Notes under the pieces: generated by a model | Databases searched by the model: none | The model's input: the letters and a program-made list of their open reading frames with translations, nothing else | Told to the model about the DNA's origin: nothing | NCBI RefSeq assembly: GCF_900183975.1 | Contig: NZ_LT853882.1 | Coordinates: 496,001-560,000 of the forward strand | Origin: Xanthomonas fragariae | Lineage (GTDB): Bacteria > Pseudomonadota > Gammaproteobacteria > Xanthomonadales > Xanthomonadaceae | Reading direction: 5' to 3' | DNA length: 64,000 bases | Part shown: piece after piece, positions 36,940 through 48,314 of the stretch | Position numbering within the stretch: the stretch's first letter is position 1 | Layout of the letters: each line of letters opens with the position of its first letter | Program-made: the position numbers and the translations under genes

Positions 36940-38535
36940 ATGTCCGAACAAACGCTACACCGCGACGTTGGCCCCTTCGCCCTCATGCTCACCGGCTTGG
37001 GTTCGATCATTGGTTCCGGTTGGTTGTTCGGTGCCTGGCGCGCGGCGGGATTGGCCGGTCCGGGCGCGATCTGGGCCTGGATTCTGGGCGCAGCGATCAT
37101 CACCACCATCGCGCTGTCTTACGCCGAACTGGGCGCCATGTTCCCCGAATCTGGCGGCATGGTCCGCTACAGCCACTATTCGCATGGCTCGCTGGTCGGC
37201 TTCATCGCCGGCTGGGCCAACTGGATCGCGATCGTCTCGGTGATCCCGGTCGAGGCCGAGGCCTCGGTGCAATACATGGCCTCCTGGCCGTGGGCCTGGG
37301 CGCAAGGCTTGTATGCGCATGCGCCCGGTGGAGCAGGAGAGTTGTCGGTGCCCGGCCTGCTGATTTCGGCGGCGCTGGTGCTGGTGTATTTCTTCCTGAA
37401 TTTCTGGAGCGTCAAGCTGTTCGCACGCTCCAACACCTTGATTACCGTGTTCAAGCTGGTGGTGCCGGCAGCGACCGGTGTGGCCTTGATCGCCAGCGGC
37501 TTCCATACCGAAAACTTCAGCGTCGGCGTCGACGGCGGTACACACCTGCTCGACTTGGCCGCGATACTGACCGCAGTAGCGACCGCCGGCATCGTCTTCA
37601 GCTTCAATGGTTTCCAGAGCCCGGTGAATCTGGCCGGCGAAGCGCGTAACCCGGGCCGCAGCATTCCGTTCGCAGTGTTGGGCTCGATCGCGCTGGCCAC
37701 GGTGGTCTACGTGGTTTTGCAGGTGGCTTACATCGGCGCGGTGCCGCCGGATCTGCTGGCCAAGGCCGGCTGGCACGGCATCGATTTCCGCTCGCCGTTC
37801 GCCGAGCTGGCCATCATCGTCAACCTGCATTGGCTGGCGATGCTGCTGTACATCGATGCGTTCGTCAGCCCCAGCGGCACCGGCATCACCTACACCGCCA
37901 CCACCGCGCGCATGGTCTACGGCATGGAAAAGAACGGCACCATGCCGTCAGTGCTGGGCAAGCTACACCCGGTCTGGGGCGTGCCGCGCATGGCGATGTT
38001 CTTCAACTTGGCGGTGTCGTTCGTGTTCCTGTTCTTTTTCCGCGGCTGGGGCACGCTGGCGGCGGTGATCTCGGTGGCGACCATCATTTCCTATCTCACC
38101 GGCCCGATCAGCGCGATGGCGCTGCGCCGCCACGCACCGGAACTGCATCGCCCGCTGCGCATCGCCGCGCTGCCGGTGCTGGCCGGCGTGGCATTCGTCA
38201 TGGCGACCGAGCTGCTGTATTGGGCGCGCTGGCCGCTGACCGGCGAAATCATCCTGTTGATGGTCGTTGCCCTGCCGGTGTACTGCTACTACCAGGCCAA
38301 GCAGGGCTGGCCGGATCTGCGCCGCAACCTCAAGGGCGCGGCCTGGATGATCTGCTACCTGCCAGTGGTCGCGCTGCTGTCCTGGGCCGGCAGTAGCCAT
38401 TTCGGCGGACAGGGCTACCTCGGCTACGGCACCGATCTGGCAGCGGTGGCCGCGGTCGGCCTGGTGTTCTACATCTGGGGCGTGCGCAGCGGTTGGCGCA
38501 CGCCGTCGGTCGAGAAGGCGGTTGCGCAGGCCTGA
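36940..38535 (+). CDS. APC-family amino-acid permease
   Basis: This 531-aa inner-membrane transporter with about 12 helices starts at the ATG at 36940. The family motif at the first helix reads MLTGLGSIIGSGWLFG. SFNGFQSPVNLAGEARNPGR is the conserved loop after helix 6. The substrate is probably an amino acid or related cation; subgroup specificity is not visible. It is monocistronic, ending in a strong terminator shared with the convergent downstream gene. Confidence 0.85.
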   Translation: MSEQTLHRDVGPFALMLTGLGSIIGSGWLFGAWRAAGLAGPGAIWAWILGAAIITTIALSYAELGAMFPESGGMVRYSHYSHGSLVGFIAGWANWIAIVSVIPVEAEASVQYMASWPWAWAQGLYAHAPGGAGELSVPGLLISAALVLVYFFLNFWSVKLFARSNTLITVFKLVVPAATGVALIASGFHTENFSVGVDGGTHLLDLAAILTAVATAGIVFSFNGFQSPVNLAGEARNPGRSIPFAVLGSIALATVVYVVLQVAYIGAVPPDLLAKAGWHGIDFRSPFAELAIIVNLHWLAMLLYIDAFVSPSGTGITYTATTARMVYGMEKNGTMPSVLGKLHPVWGVPRMAMFFNLAVSFVFLFFFRGWGTLAAVISVATIISYLTGPISAMALRRHAPELHRPLRIAALPVLAGVAFVMATELLYWARWPLTGEIILLMVVALPVYCYYQAKQGWPDLRRNLKGAAWMICYLPVVALLSWAGSSHFGGQGYLGYGTDLAAVAAVGLVFYIWGVRSGWRTPSVEKAVAQA

Positions 38536-38558
38536 GCGCCTTCAAGCAAGATCGCTGA

Positions 38559-38597
38559 CAAAAAACGGCCGGTGCATGCGCGCCGGCCGTTTTTGTT
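38559..38597. terminator. Strong bidirectional terminator
   Basis: AAAAACGGCCGG pairs perfectly with CCGGCCGTTTTT around a 10-nt loop, between convergent genes. Confidence 0.9.
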
Positions 38598-38625
38598 TGC
38601 CTGTGCTGGCGTTCTTGCAACTGGA

Positions 38626-39225
38626 TCAGGAATTGACCACCAGGCGCGGCGCCCCATCGAAGCGGTCGAGGTCGCGCAGCAGTTCGGTGTAGCGCCGCAG
38701 TCTGCCCATCTCACGCATGTTGACGATGTCCTCGTGGCGCAGCTCGCGCCTGGAGGTCACTTCCTGCTTGTAGCGCAGCACTTCCGGATAGCGACGCGTC
38801 ATCTCCAGCGCATCGGCGACGCACTCGACCGAATCGGCGTCCGGTGTCACCCGTGCGCGGCTGTTGAATGCCCGCAACCAGCGCTCGAAACCGGCGCTGT
38901 GATCGAACAGATCGGCGATGTACCACATGATGAACAGGATCGACGCCCACGAGGTAAAGATGATCACCACGCGGCTGAAGGTCAGGTGGTAGTCGTTTTG
39001 CCAAAGCTGGTGCGTGATTACGCCCAGCAACACCAGCGAAATCGTTTGCCAGCCTATGATCGAGGCGATCACCCATTGTTTCTTGGCGACGCCGAGCAGG
39101 GTGAGTTCCTCGTCGAGCTGCTGGTCGGTCTTGTCGCGCCAGTAGGCGACCTGCTCGTCGAAAGAGCGCCGATGGAGTGCGTTGTCCTGCAATAGCAGGC
39201 CCAAACCCTGGAACAAAGCGATCAT
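38626..39225 (-). CDS. Hypothetical membrane protein with two helices
   Basis: This protein is 199 aa from the ATG at 39225, behind AGGAG. The soluble N-terminal part (SFDEQVAYWRDKTDQQLDEEL) precedes two close hydrophobic helices (WVIASIIGWQTISLVLLGV and VVIIFTSWASILFIMWYIA). A helical, Arg/Glu-rich C-terminus of about 90 residues follows. I do not recognise a named family. It probably sits in the inner membrane with both ends cytoplasmic. Confidence 0.65.
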   Translation of the reverse strand: MIALFQGLGLLLQDNALHRRSFDEQVAYWRDKTDQQLDEELTLLGVAKKQWVIASIIGWQTISLVLLGVITHQLWQNDYHLTFSRVVIIFTSWASILFIMWYIADLFDHSAGFERWLRAFNSRARVTPDADSVECVADALEMTRRYPEVLRYKQEVTSRRELRHEDIVNMREMGRLRRYTELLRDLDRFDGAPRLVVNS

Positions 39226-39684
39226 GACAGGCTCCTGACGAATGGCTGGTACGAACGACTTGCTGCACTGGCGGCTGCCGGTGCCCTGGAGCGACCAACC
39301 CAACGCCGGGCGATGCATGGCGTGCGTCGGACGCCCTTAGTTCTAGCACTTTCGCTGTGCTTGGCAATGCCTCAAACGAGCCGACGGCCGCGCAATCTTG
39401 CGCATCTGCGCACAAATCATTGAATTCATGCGGTTTGCGGGCGATGGCGCCAGATCGCAGCAATGCTGCATCGCTGATCTTGTTGCACTGCACACCTGAT
39501 ACTGCATCGTTGCCGCTGCCATCGAGCCACTGACCAGCCCGTGGTGCAACGGCCCCAGGCAGCTCACCGCATCGCCCACACTTGCGAGAAGCCGGAACAA
39601 GCGCCGCCGAGCAGGCTGATGCCCTGATAGGCGTGCAGGCGAGGCTGCGACATGGCCTTGCAACCGTCTGCGTATCATTGCCGT
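39226..39684. other. Intergenic region with no supported gene
   Basis: About 460 bp between divergent genes. It should contain both promoters. I see no hairpin or repeat of note. Confidence 0.4.
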
Positions 39685-40611
39685 ATGTCAGCCGTCCTGC
39701 GTGCCCTTACCGCCCCCGCCGCCGAACAGATCCGCCGTTGGGTCCTTGGCGCATTTCCGCGTGGCCAGAGCAGCATCGAATACGACCAACCGCTGGGCGA
39801 TGCCGGCATCTTCGGGCCCGACAGCGTCACCTGGCGCGTGCATTCCGAATTCCCCGGCATGTTGTCCGGTGGGTTGTGCGCATTGATGCTGCAGCTGCTG
39901 CACCCGCGCGCGCTGGCCGGGGTCTACGATCATTCCAACTTTCGCGCCGACCTGACCGGGCGGCTGCGTCGCACCACCAATTTCGTTGCCGGCACCACCT
40001 ACGCGCCACGTGGGGAAGCCGAACAGCTGATCGCTCGCGTATGCAACATTCATTCGCATATCCGCGGCCATACCGCCGATGGCGTGCCGTACGACGCCAA
40101 CGATCCTGAACTGCTGACCTGGGTGCATGTCACCGAGGCCTACGGCTTTTTGCAGGGATGTCGGCGTTATTGCCGCGAGGTGCCTACCGCCATCGCCGAC
40201 CGCTACTACGACGAGGCACGACGCGTGGCCGAAGCCTTGGGTGCCACCGATGTGCCCGCCGGCCAGGCGCAGGTGGATGCGTATTTCGCCAACGTGCGCG
40301 GGCAACTGTGCATGGACGCGCGCTCGCGCGAAGTGCTCGACATCCTCACCAGCATCCAGTTGCCAGTGCCGGCGGCAGGTCTGTCGCGCGGCGTGTTTCT
40401 CGGTGCCGGCACCGCGTTGTTGCCGAGCTGGGCCAGCGACATGCTCGGCCGCACCACGACGCAACGCGCGCAGGCGCGTGCGTCGGCACGTTTGCTACGA
40501 AGTTTGTCGCCATTGTTTCGTACGGCGCTACGCGATGGACTGTCTGCGCGTGCTTGCCGCCGCATGCAATTGCCGCCAGCGATATTGCTGAAGTGGCCTG
40601 AGGAGGTGTGA
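39685..40611 (+). CDS. DUF2236 / MpaB-type oxygenase-like protein
   Basis: This protein is 308 aa from the ATG at 39685; an in-frame start at 39652 is possible. Typical signatures are LMLQLLHPRALAGVYDHSNF, the RLRRTTNFVAGTTYA segment, and TWVHVTEAYGFLQGCRRY with a conserved heme-ligand-type His. Family members (latex-clearing Lcp-like and MpaB) bind heme b. The substrate here is unknown. No signal peptide. It is convergent with the M13 peptidase gene. Confidence 0.8.
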   Translation: MSAVLRALTAPAAEQIRRWVLGAFPRGQSSIEYDQPLGDAGIFGPDSVTWRVHSEFPGMLSGGLCALMLQLLHPRALAGVYDHSNFRADLTGRLRRTTNFVAGTTYAPRGEAEQLIARVCNIHSHIRGHTADGVPYDANDPELLTWVHVTEAYGFLQGCRRYCREVPTAIADRYYDEARRVAEALGATDVPAGQAQVDAYFANVRGQLCMDARSREVLDILTSIQLPVPAAGLSRGVFLGAGTALLPSWASDMLGRTTTQRAQARASARLLRSLSPLFRTALRDGLSARACRRMQLPPAILLKWPEEV

Positions 40612-40695
40612 GGCAGCTGCTGCAGACCCACGTAGCCCGCTTTGCCCTGCGCGCAGCGCCAACTGCGCTGCAATCCTCGTCACCGCGCCCAACCA

Positions 40696-42801
40696 CTACC
40701 AAATCTTTACCCGCTGCGTGGGCGCCAGATACAACTGCTCACCTTGCTTTACATCGAATGCCCGATACCAAGCATCAAGATTGCGCACGGTTTGCGCGCG
40801 GAAGCGGACGGGGGCGTGCACGTCGGTGAGCACTGCGTTGCGTAGCGCCGCATCGCGATACTTGCCGCGCCAGGCCTGCGCAAAGCCGAGGAAAAAGCGC
40901 TGATCCGGGCTGAACCCGTCGATGGTCTGCGGCTGCTTGCCTTGCAGCGATAACTGATACGCGTCGTAGGCAGTGTCCAGGCCGGCAACATCGGCGATGT
41001 TCTCACCCAGCGTCAGCTTGCCGTTGACCGACAAATCCTCGAACGGTTTGTAGGCACTGAACTGCGCGGCGAGCGCGTTGCCGGCGATCTGGAATTTCTT
41101 CAAGTCCTGCGGCGTCCACCAATTGTGCAACTCGCCGTGCTCGTCGAATAGCGCGCCCATGTTATCGAAGCTGTGGCTGATCTCATGGCCGATCACCGCG
41201 CCGATCGCGCCGTAATTCACTGCATCGTCGGCAGCCGGATCGAAGAACGGCGGCTGCAGAATCGCCGCCGGAAAGATCAGGCGGTTTTCCAGCGGCACAT
41301 TCAGCGCATTGACCTCCTGCGGCAGCATGTACCACTCACGGCGATCGACCGCCTTGCCCAGCTTGGTCAGGTTGCGGCGGTACTCGAACAACGTGGCGCG
41401 TTCCTCATTGCCCAGCGCATCGTCGCGGCGCACGTCCAGCCCGCTGTAGTCGCGCCAGCTGTCCGGATAGCCCACCGCCACCGTCAAACCGGCGATCTTG
41501 GCCTTGGCACGCTGCTTGGTGTCCGGGGTCATCCATTCCAGCGCGTCGATGCGCTTGCCGAAGGCGGTGACGATGTTCTTGACCATCTTTTCGGCGCGCG
41601 TCTTGGTCTGCGCGCTGACGTACTTCTGTACGTAGCGTTTGCCAACCGCCTCACCCAACGCGGCATTGGTTGCGTCGATGGCGCGCTTCCAGCGTTGGCG
41701 TTGCTGTGGCGTGCCTTCCAGCGTGGTGCCGTAGAACGCGAAGCGCTCATCGGCGAATGCCTTGGACAGATAAGGTGAGGCGCGGTCCAGCGCGCGAAAA
41801 CTCAGGTAGTCCTTCCAGGCCTGCAGCGACTCGGAGTGCACCAGCGCCGATAACCCGCTCACCGCTTGCGGTTGCCAGACGATGAAATCCTGCTGCGCTT
41901 TCAGACCTGCTGCCTCGAAGAACAGCGCCCAGTCCAGGCCGGGTGCCTTTGGCGGGAAGTCGGCCTGTGTCCAGGCATTGGCGCCGGCCTGCACATTGTT
42001 GGTCTGCTCGGCGGTGGCATGCACGCGCGCCATCGCGGTCTCCAGCATCAGGATGCGCTCGGCCTTGGCCGGCGCGTCGCCGATGCCGGCAAGTTTCAGC
42101 AGCTTGACGATATGCGCGCGGTAGGCCTCGCGCAGCTGCGTCATGCGCCCGTCATCCAGATAGAAGCTGCGGTCTGGCATGCCTAATCCGCCCTGCACCA
42201 GATATGGCACATAGCGGCCGGGATGATGCAGATCCTGCGAGACCCACAGGCCGAACAGATGGTCGGTATGGAAATTGGTGGCGTTGAGAAGATCCACATC
42301 GGTGCGCAACTGGCTGCCCAAGATGCGTGCCAGCGCCTGTTTGTCGTCCAGCTGCGCGATCGCATCCAGTTCCGGTTGGACCGGACGCACGCCCTTGACC
42401 TCGATGCTGGCTTCGTCCATGTAGGCGGCGTAGTAGTCGCCGATCTGCTTGTCTTCGCCGGTGACATGGTCATTGGCGGCTGCGCCTTCGATGATGTCGC
42501 GGCTATGCCGCTCGGTTTCGATGGCGATGCCGACGAAGCTGTTGAAACTGGAGCGATCTTCGGGAATCTGCGTGGTCTTGACCCAGTTGCCGCTGGCGTA
42601 ACTGAAGAAGTCATCGCCCGGCACCACGCTGCGGTCCATGCCGGCAACATCGAAACCGAAATCGCCGAGCTTTGGTGCGCTGGGTGCAGGCTTGATGTGC
42701 GCGTTCTTGGCCGGCGCTGCGCTATCGCGGTGACACGCGGCCGTGGTCAGCAGCGCGGCAGACATGACAGCGATCAGAACGGGGCGGTGCAAAGGGGCCA
42801 T
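40696..42801 (-). CDS. M13-family zinc metallopeptidase (PepO-like), probable lipoprotein
   Basis: This protein is 701 aa from the ATG at 42801. A signal peptide (VLIAVMSAALLTTAACHRD) ends at a Cys that could be lipidated, although the -3 residue is Thr. The zinc motif HEISH with SFDNMGALFDEHGE follows at about residue 545, and ENIADVAGLDTAYDAY supplies the third ligand. The closing NLDAWYRAFDV and a terminal W are as in neprilysin-type enzymes. It would degrade peptides in the periplasm. An in-frame start at 42897 was rejected because it hides the signal peptide. Confidence 0.9.
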   Translation of the reverse strand: MAPLHRPVLIAVMSAALLTTAACHRDSAAPAKNAHIKPAPSAPKLGDFGFDVAGMDRSVVPGDDFFSYASGNWVKTTQIPEDRSSFNSFVGIAIETERHSRDIIEGAAANDHVTGEDKQIGDYYAAYMDEASIEVKGVRPVQPELDAIAQLDDKQALARILGSQLRTDVDLLNATNFHTDHLFGLWVSQDLHHPGRYVPYLVQGGLGMPDRSFYLDDGRMTQLREAYRAHIVKLLKLAGIGDAPAKAERILMLETAMARVHATAEQTNNVQAGANAWTQADFPPKAPGLDWALFFEAAGLKAQQDFIVWQPQAVSGLSALVHSESLQAWKDYLSFRALDRASPYLSKAFADERFAFYGTTLEGTPQQRQRWKRAIDATNAALGEAVGKRYVQKYVSAQTKTRAEKMVKNIVTAFGKRIDALEWMTPDTKQRAKAKIAGLTVAVGYPDSWRDYSGLDVRRDDALGNEERATLFEYRRNLTKLGKAVDRREWYMLPQEVNALNVPLENRLIFPAAILQPPFFDPAADDAVNYGAIGAVIGHEISHSFDNMGALFDEHGELHNWWTPQDLKKFQIAGNALAAQFSAYKPFEDLSVNGKLTLGENIADVAGLDTAYDAYQLSLQGKQPQTIDGFSPDQRFFLGFAQAWRGKYRDAALRNAVLTDVHAPVRFRAQTVRNLDAWYRAFDVKQGEQLYLAPTQRVKIW

Positions 42802-42915
42802 GCGGCGCAACTCTTGAAACCTAAACAGACAGCGCAGTGTAAGTGGCCTGCAGTGCCGCGTCCCGGTTCGAGTGCGGGGTCCGCCGTGTAGCGGCATATT
42901 GCGGACACGCCCGGT

Positions 42916-43611
42916 TCAGCGCCGACGCTGGTACCAGAAGCCGAGTGCGTCGCGGGTCTGCAGCATGCGCCGCCCGTGCCACAGGAAGCGCAGCAGCAAG
43001 CCGAGGTGTTCGCGCTTGGAAAAGCTACGCAGCTTGCGGTCGGAGGTGTGTACGGTCTGGCGCAGGATCACAAAGCGCCCACAGCGCGCCAGCGCCCGGC
43101 TGAGTGCCACATCTTCGCCAGCGTAGTAACGCGTATCGAAGCCGCCCGCACTGACGAAAGCAATGCGTGTGCAGAACAAAAAGCATCCTGGTGCGATACC
43201 GCTGGTACGAAAAAACCAGCCAAAAAGCGCTTGCGCGACACGTTCGTACCACACGCGCTTGCCATGCAGATGCACCTGCGCGCCACCGCCTACCGCACCG
43301 GCATCCAGCGCTACCAATGCTGCGCCGACTACCTGCGGATTGATCAGCGTATCTGCATCCAGAAACAGCAGCCGGTCGCCTCGCGCCAGTTGTGCACCGG
43401 CGTTGCGGGTGGCCGCGATATGCCGCAGCTGCACTTCCAGCACCTGCGCGCCGTGTCTACGTGCCATGGCGGCAGTGTCGTCATCACAGGCGTCGGCCAC
43501 CACGATCGCTTCGTAGTCCAGCTGCAGGGTCTGCGCACAGGCATGCAGGCACTGCAGCGTGTCGCCGATCAGTGCGGCTTCGTCATGGGCGGGAATCACG
43601 AAGGACAGCAT
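42916..43611 (-). CDS. Glycosyltransferase family 2
   Basis: This 231-aa GT-A enzyme begins MLSFVIPAHDEAALIGDTL, followed by VVADACDDDTAAMARRHGA and the metal-binding LLFLDADTLINP. YYAGEDVALSRALAR carries the ED motif of the catalytic base. It is compact, with no membrane helices. There is no operon partner; it is downstream (105 bp) of the aldo/keto reductase on the same strand. The acceptor is unknown. Confidence 0.85.
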   Translation of the reverse strand: MLSFVIPAHDEAALIGDTLQCLHACAQTLQLDYEAIVVADACDDDTAAMARRHGAQVLEVQLRHIAATRNAGAQLARGDRLLFLDADTLINPQVVGAALVALDAGAVGGGAQVHLHGKRVWYERVAQALFGWFFRTSGIAPGCFLFCTRIAFVSAGGFDTRYYAGEDVALSRALARCGRFVILRQTVHTSDRKLRSFSKREHLGLLLRFLWHGRRMLQTRDALGFWYQRRR

Positions 43612-43679
43612 TGGGCGTCTGGCTCGTGCGGTGGTGGTGCCAAGTGTGCGAGCCGTACTGGCGTGAGCGTGTGAGTCGT

Positions 43680-43707
43680 GCGCGGCCGCAAGCGTCTGCG
43701 GCCGCGC
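43680..43707. repeat. GC-rich hairpin between GT2 and aldo/keto reductase
   Basis: GCGCGGCCGCA and TGCGGCCGCGC flank a 6-nt loop, just after the reductase stop. It is a likely terminator or mRNA stabiliser but has no U-run. Confidence 0.6.
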
Positions 43708-43716
43708 GGCGTCGAC

Positions 43717-44712
<996 letters not shown>

Positions 44713-44923
44713 GGGGGAAGCTCCGTGCAGTAAAGAGGGAGGACGGTGCAAGAATGGCCGGCCGCGCGTTAGTGCCGCGTGGCCCGAACGGTAAAGCTGC
44801 GGTCGGTGTAATGACGCGCTGAGGGCTCCGGTTGCGGCGCGAGGCTTGTAGCGCTCTGAAGCATTCACGATGCGGTGCGTTTCAGTCTCATAGGCTGAGA
44901 CGCCATCGCCGCATGCTGACCGC

Positions 44924-46168
44924 GTGAAAATCCTCGACAAACTCGCCATTCTCGCCGACGCCGCCAAATACGACGCCTCCTGCGCCTCCAGTGGCGCGAA
45001 CAAGCGCAATTCGCTCGGTACCGGCGGCATCGGTAGCACCGAGGGTATGGGCATCTGTCACTCCTACACGCCCGACGGCCGCTGTGTGTCGTTGCTGAAG
45101 ATCTTGCTGACCAACTTCTGCGTGTTCGACTGCTCGTATTGCGTCAATCGCGTCTCCAGCAACGTGCGCCGCGCGCGCTTCACACCGGAAGAAGTGGTCA
45201 CGCTGACGTTGGACTTTTACAAGCGCAATTACATCGAAGGCTTGTTTCTCTCCAGCGGCATCATCCGCAACTCCGACTACACAATGGAGCAGCTGGTGGA
45301 AGTGGCGCGGCAGCTGCGCGAGGTGCATCACTTCGCCGGCTACATCCATCTCAAGACCATCCCCGATGCAACGCCGGAGTTGTTGGCGGCGGCCGGTCGC
45401 TATGCCGATCGTCTGAGCATCAACGTGGAGCTGCCGACCGAACAGGGATTGACGCTGCTGGCGCCGGAAAAAAGCGTTGGCGGCATTCGCTCGGCGATGG
45501 GCGAACTGCGTTGGCGCATCGAAGAAAATCAGCTCGAGCGCAAGGCGGAAAAAGTGCGCCGCGCCAAGCCACCGCGCTTCGCACCGGCCGGGCAAAGCAC
45601 GCAGATGATCGTGGGCGCCGACGACGCCAACGATCGCAGCATTCTGGACACCAGCCACACTCTCTATGGCAATTATCGAATGCGCCGGGTGTACTACTCA
45701 GCGTTCAGCCCGATCCCGGATGCGTCATCCAAATTGCCGCTGCAGCCACCGCCGCTGCAACGCGAGCATCGGCTGTATCAGGCCGATTGGCTGCTGCGTT
45801 TCTACGCGTTCAGCGTGGAAGAAATCGCGCCGGCAAACTCCAGCGGCATGCTCGATCTGGACGTGGACCCGAAGCTGGCATGGGCGTTGCGTAATCCGGA
45901 GCGCTTTCCGGTGGATTTGAATGCGGCACCGCGCGAGATGCTGCTACGGGTACCGGGCCTGGGCACGCGCAACGTGGAGCGCTTGTTGTTGTCGCGACGG
46001 CATGCGCGGTTGCGGGTAGGCGATCTGGTGCGGTTGCGGGTGCCGATGAAGAAGCTGCTGCCGTTCGTGAGTGTGCTGGATCATCATCCGCGCCAGCGCT
46101 TGGATGATCCGGCCAGGTTGCGTGCGCAGTTAGCGCCAGCGCCGCGACAGGCAGGTTTGTTCGATTAA
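44924..46168 (+). CDS. Radical SAM protein linked to UDG-type DNA repair
   Basis: This 414-aa protein has the radical-SAM cysteines in [14 protein letters not shown] (CxxxCxxC, about residues 65-75). It also has DNA-photolyase/spore-lyase-like stretches ([20 protein letters not shown]) and, near the C-terminus, a helix-hairpin-helix-like region ([20 protein letters not shown]). This is the class I know as a putative DNA modification/repair radical SAM enzyme, which normally sits next to a DUF4130-UdgX gene, as here 270 bp downstream. The chemistry is unproven. Confidence 0.85.
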   Translation: MKILDKLAILADAAKYDASCASSGANKRNSLGTGGIGSTEGMGICHSYTPDGRCVSLLKILLTNFCVFDCSYCVNRVSSNVRRARFTPEEVVTLTLDFYKRNYIEGLFLSSGIIRNSDYTMEQLVEVARQLREVHHFAGYIHLKTIPDATPELLAAAGRYADRLSINVELPTEQGLTLLAPEKSVGGIRSAMGELRWRIEENQLERKAEKVRRAKPPRFAPAGQSTQMIVGADDANDRSILDTSHTLYGNYRMRRVYYSAFSPIPDASSKLPLQPPPLQREHRLYQADWLLRFYAFSVEEIAPANSSGMLDLDVDPKLAWALRNPERFPVDLNAAPREMLLRVPGLGTRNVERLLLSRRHARLRVGDLVRLRVPMKKLLPFVSVLDHHPRQRLDDPARLRAQLAPAPRQAGLFD

Positions 46169-46438
46169 GCCCACGTGTGGTGGCGCTGCCTTTCCTTCTC
46201 TCGTCTGGGCGCTGTCTCCTTCATGGGGAAATGTGCCCGACGGGCAGATGAGCAGACGGCTGCCCGCAGTGGTGCCGCTGACTGACTGCCGTTCACGCCT
46301 GTGACGCTGCGCGTTTTGGTGCAGCAGAATTGTCAGCGATAAGCAGCGGCAACAACTCAAAAAAACAGCAACAACCCAACGATAGCGACGGCAGTCACCG
46401 TGGCGAGGTTGCGCATCTTGAGAGGTCAGGTGTAAGCG

Positions 46439-47875
46439 ATGTTCAGCGCCGAAGTAGAGCCGGTTTGGAGTTTTGATTCGTGGCGTGCGCTGGCGCGGGC
46501 GGGATGGCGCGCGAAGGTGGAGCCGGATTCGATTGCGTGGAATGGTGGAGCGCAGGGTGGGTTGTTGATGGGGCCGGGAGTGCTGGATTTGCCGGCGGTT
46601 CTGGCCGCGCCGCGCGTATCAGCGGAGTTTTTGCAAATGGCAGGGGCGGTGGTGTGTCATCGTGATCCGCAGCGGTATGCGGTGCTGTATCGGTTGTTGT
46701 GGCGGTTGGCGTCCGGAGAGCGGGCGTTGCTGGAGCGGGCGACCGATGTCGATGTGCATCGGGTGGTGCAGTGGCAGAAAACAGTGCAGCGCGACTCGCA
46801 CAAGATGAAGGCGTTTGTGCGCTTTCGGCGCCTGCCCGGCGACGAAGAAGACTTCATGGCATGGTTCGAGCCCGAGCATTGGATCGTGGATCGGGTGGCG
46901 CCATTTTTCGCGCGCCGATTCGCTGGCATGCGTTGGGCGATTCTCACACCGTATCGCAGTGTGCGTTGGGATGGCGAGGCATTAACGTTCGGCGAGGGCG
47001 CGGTGCGTACGCAGGTGCCGGCCGACGATGCGCAGGAAACCCTGTGGCGTACGTACTACGCGCACATCTTCAATCCGGCGCGGCTCAATCCCACCATAAT
47101 GCGGCAGGAAATGCCGCAAAAATACTGGAAGAACCTGCCCGAAGCGACCTTTTTGCCGGAGCTGATCCGCAAAGCCGGTGTGCGGGTGCGCGAGATGGCC
47201 GAGCGTGCCCCCGAGCCGGTGCGGCGGCGGGTTCCGCTGGCGCCAACACCGGTTCCAGAAGTGGCAACCCAAAGCCTGGCGCAGTTGCGCGTGGCTGCGC
47301 GCGATTGCCGGCGTTGCGAATTGTGGCAACCGGCAACGCAGACGGTGTTCGGTGAAGGGCCGAACGATGCCTCGGTGATGGTGATCGGCGAGCAGCCGGG
47401 TGATGAGGAGGACCTGAGCGGGCGTCCGTTTGTTGGGCCAGCCGGGCGTTTGTTCAATATGGCGCTGGGCGAGCTGGGTGTCGACCGTGAAACGTTCTAT
47501 GTGACCAATGCGGTCAAGCATTTCCGTTTTGAGCAGCGCGGGAAGCGCCGTCTGCATCGCAATCCAGAACGTTCGCATATGCAGGCATGCAGCGGATGGT
47601 TGCTGGCCGAGCGCGCGCAACTGCGTCCGGCGCAGATCGTGTGTTTGGGCGCGATTGCAGCGCAAGCGGTGTTGGGCAAAGGTTTTCGGTTGATGCAGGA
47701 GCGCGGGCAGTGGCAACGCTTGGACGATGGCACGCCTGTGTTGACAACCGTGCATCCGTCCTGGGTGTTGCGCCAGCCATCCGCCGCGCGCGAAGAAGGC
47801 TACCGAGGGTTTGTCGAGGACTTGCGCCAATTGCTGGACCCACCGATGCCGGTGGAACGTTCGATCGGGGCTTGA
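46439..47875 (+). CDS. DUF4130 - UdgX-type uracil-DNA glycosylase fusion
   Basis: This 478-aa protein has an N-terminal DUF4130 domain (about 85-240; MKAFVRFRRLPGDEEDFMAW). It is joined to a family 4/UdgX glycosylase domain (about 285-465). The iron-sulphur cysteines include CRRCELW. The active-site motif is GEQPGDEED, and the loop RGKRRLHRNP carries the His of UdgX. UdgX forms a covalent bond to the uracil site through that His, here in RRLH where RRIH is usual. It is likely to work with the upstream radical SAM enzyme in DNA repair. Confidence 0.88.
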   Translation: MFSAEVEPVWSFDSWRALARAGWRAKVEPDSIAWNGGAQGGLLMGPGVLDLPAVLAAPRVSAEFLQMAGAVVCHRDPQRYAVLYRLLWRLASGERALLERATDVDVHRVVQWQKTVQRDSHKMKAFVRFRRLPGDEEDFMAWFEPEHWIVDRVAPFFARRFAGMRWAILTPYRSVRWDGEALTFGEGAVRTQVPADDAQETLWRTYYAHIFNPARLNPTIMRQEMPQKYWKNLPEATFLPELIRKAGVRVREMAERAPEPVRRRVPLAPTPVPEVATQSLAQLRVAARDCRRCELWQPATQTVFGEGPNDASVMVIGEQPGDEEDLSGRPFVGPAGRLFNMALGELGVDRETFYVTNAVKHFRFEQRGKRRLHRNPERSHMQACSGWLLAERAQLRPAQIVCLGAIAAQAVLGKGFRLMQERGQWQRLDDGTPVLTTVHPSWVLRQPSAAREEGYRGFVEDLRQLLDPPMPVERSIGA

Positions 47876-48314
47876 AAAATAAGCGTGCAAGCGCCGGCGC
47901 ACGGTGTCCGGGAACCGGAACGCCAAGCGGCACCCCTGGCGAACCAGGGGTGCCGTCACCGCCGCTTCGCGGCCGGGTAGCGGTGCAGGAAATAGGGCTC
48001 CACGCATCGTGCAGATTGTGACTTGAATCTTTCTGCACAGATGTAGAAAGCGCACGTGGATGCGGCAAGACGATGTCGGTAATGCGCCGCGTCCACGGCA
48101 CTTCTGTTTGAATCGCGCGACTGGACCTTTTACATCGAGATCAGCAATGCACCTGCGCGCGATCGCATTTTGTCAGCGACGTGGAAGCGTAAAAAAATCA
48201 CCACCAAACAAGTTCTGTCGACCCGCTGCAGCGCCCATCGGCGGAATAAAAGGACATTCCGCCGATGGGGTCATGCGGACGTCACGAAAGACGCTCGCAT
48301 GCGACCACAGGCAG
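47876..48314. other. Intergenic region with hairpin
   Basis: About 440 bp with no supported gene. It holds the inverted repeat at 48234-48269. Confidence 0.5.
48234..48269. repeat. Perfect 14-bp inverted repeat
   Basis: CCCATCGGCGGAAT and its exact complement are separated by AAAAGGAC. It lies 45 bp beyond the fasciclin stop codon and could end that transcript, although no U-run follows. Confidence 0.7.
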
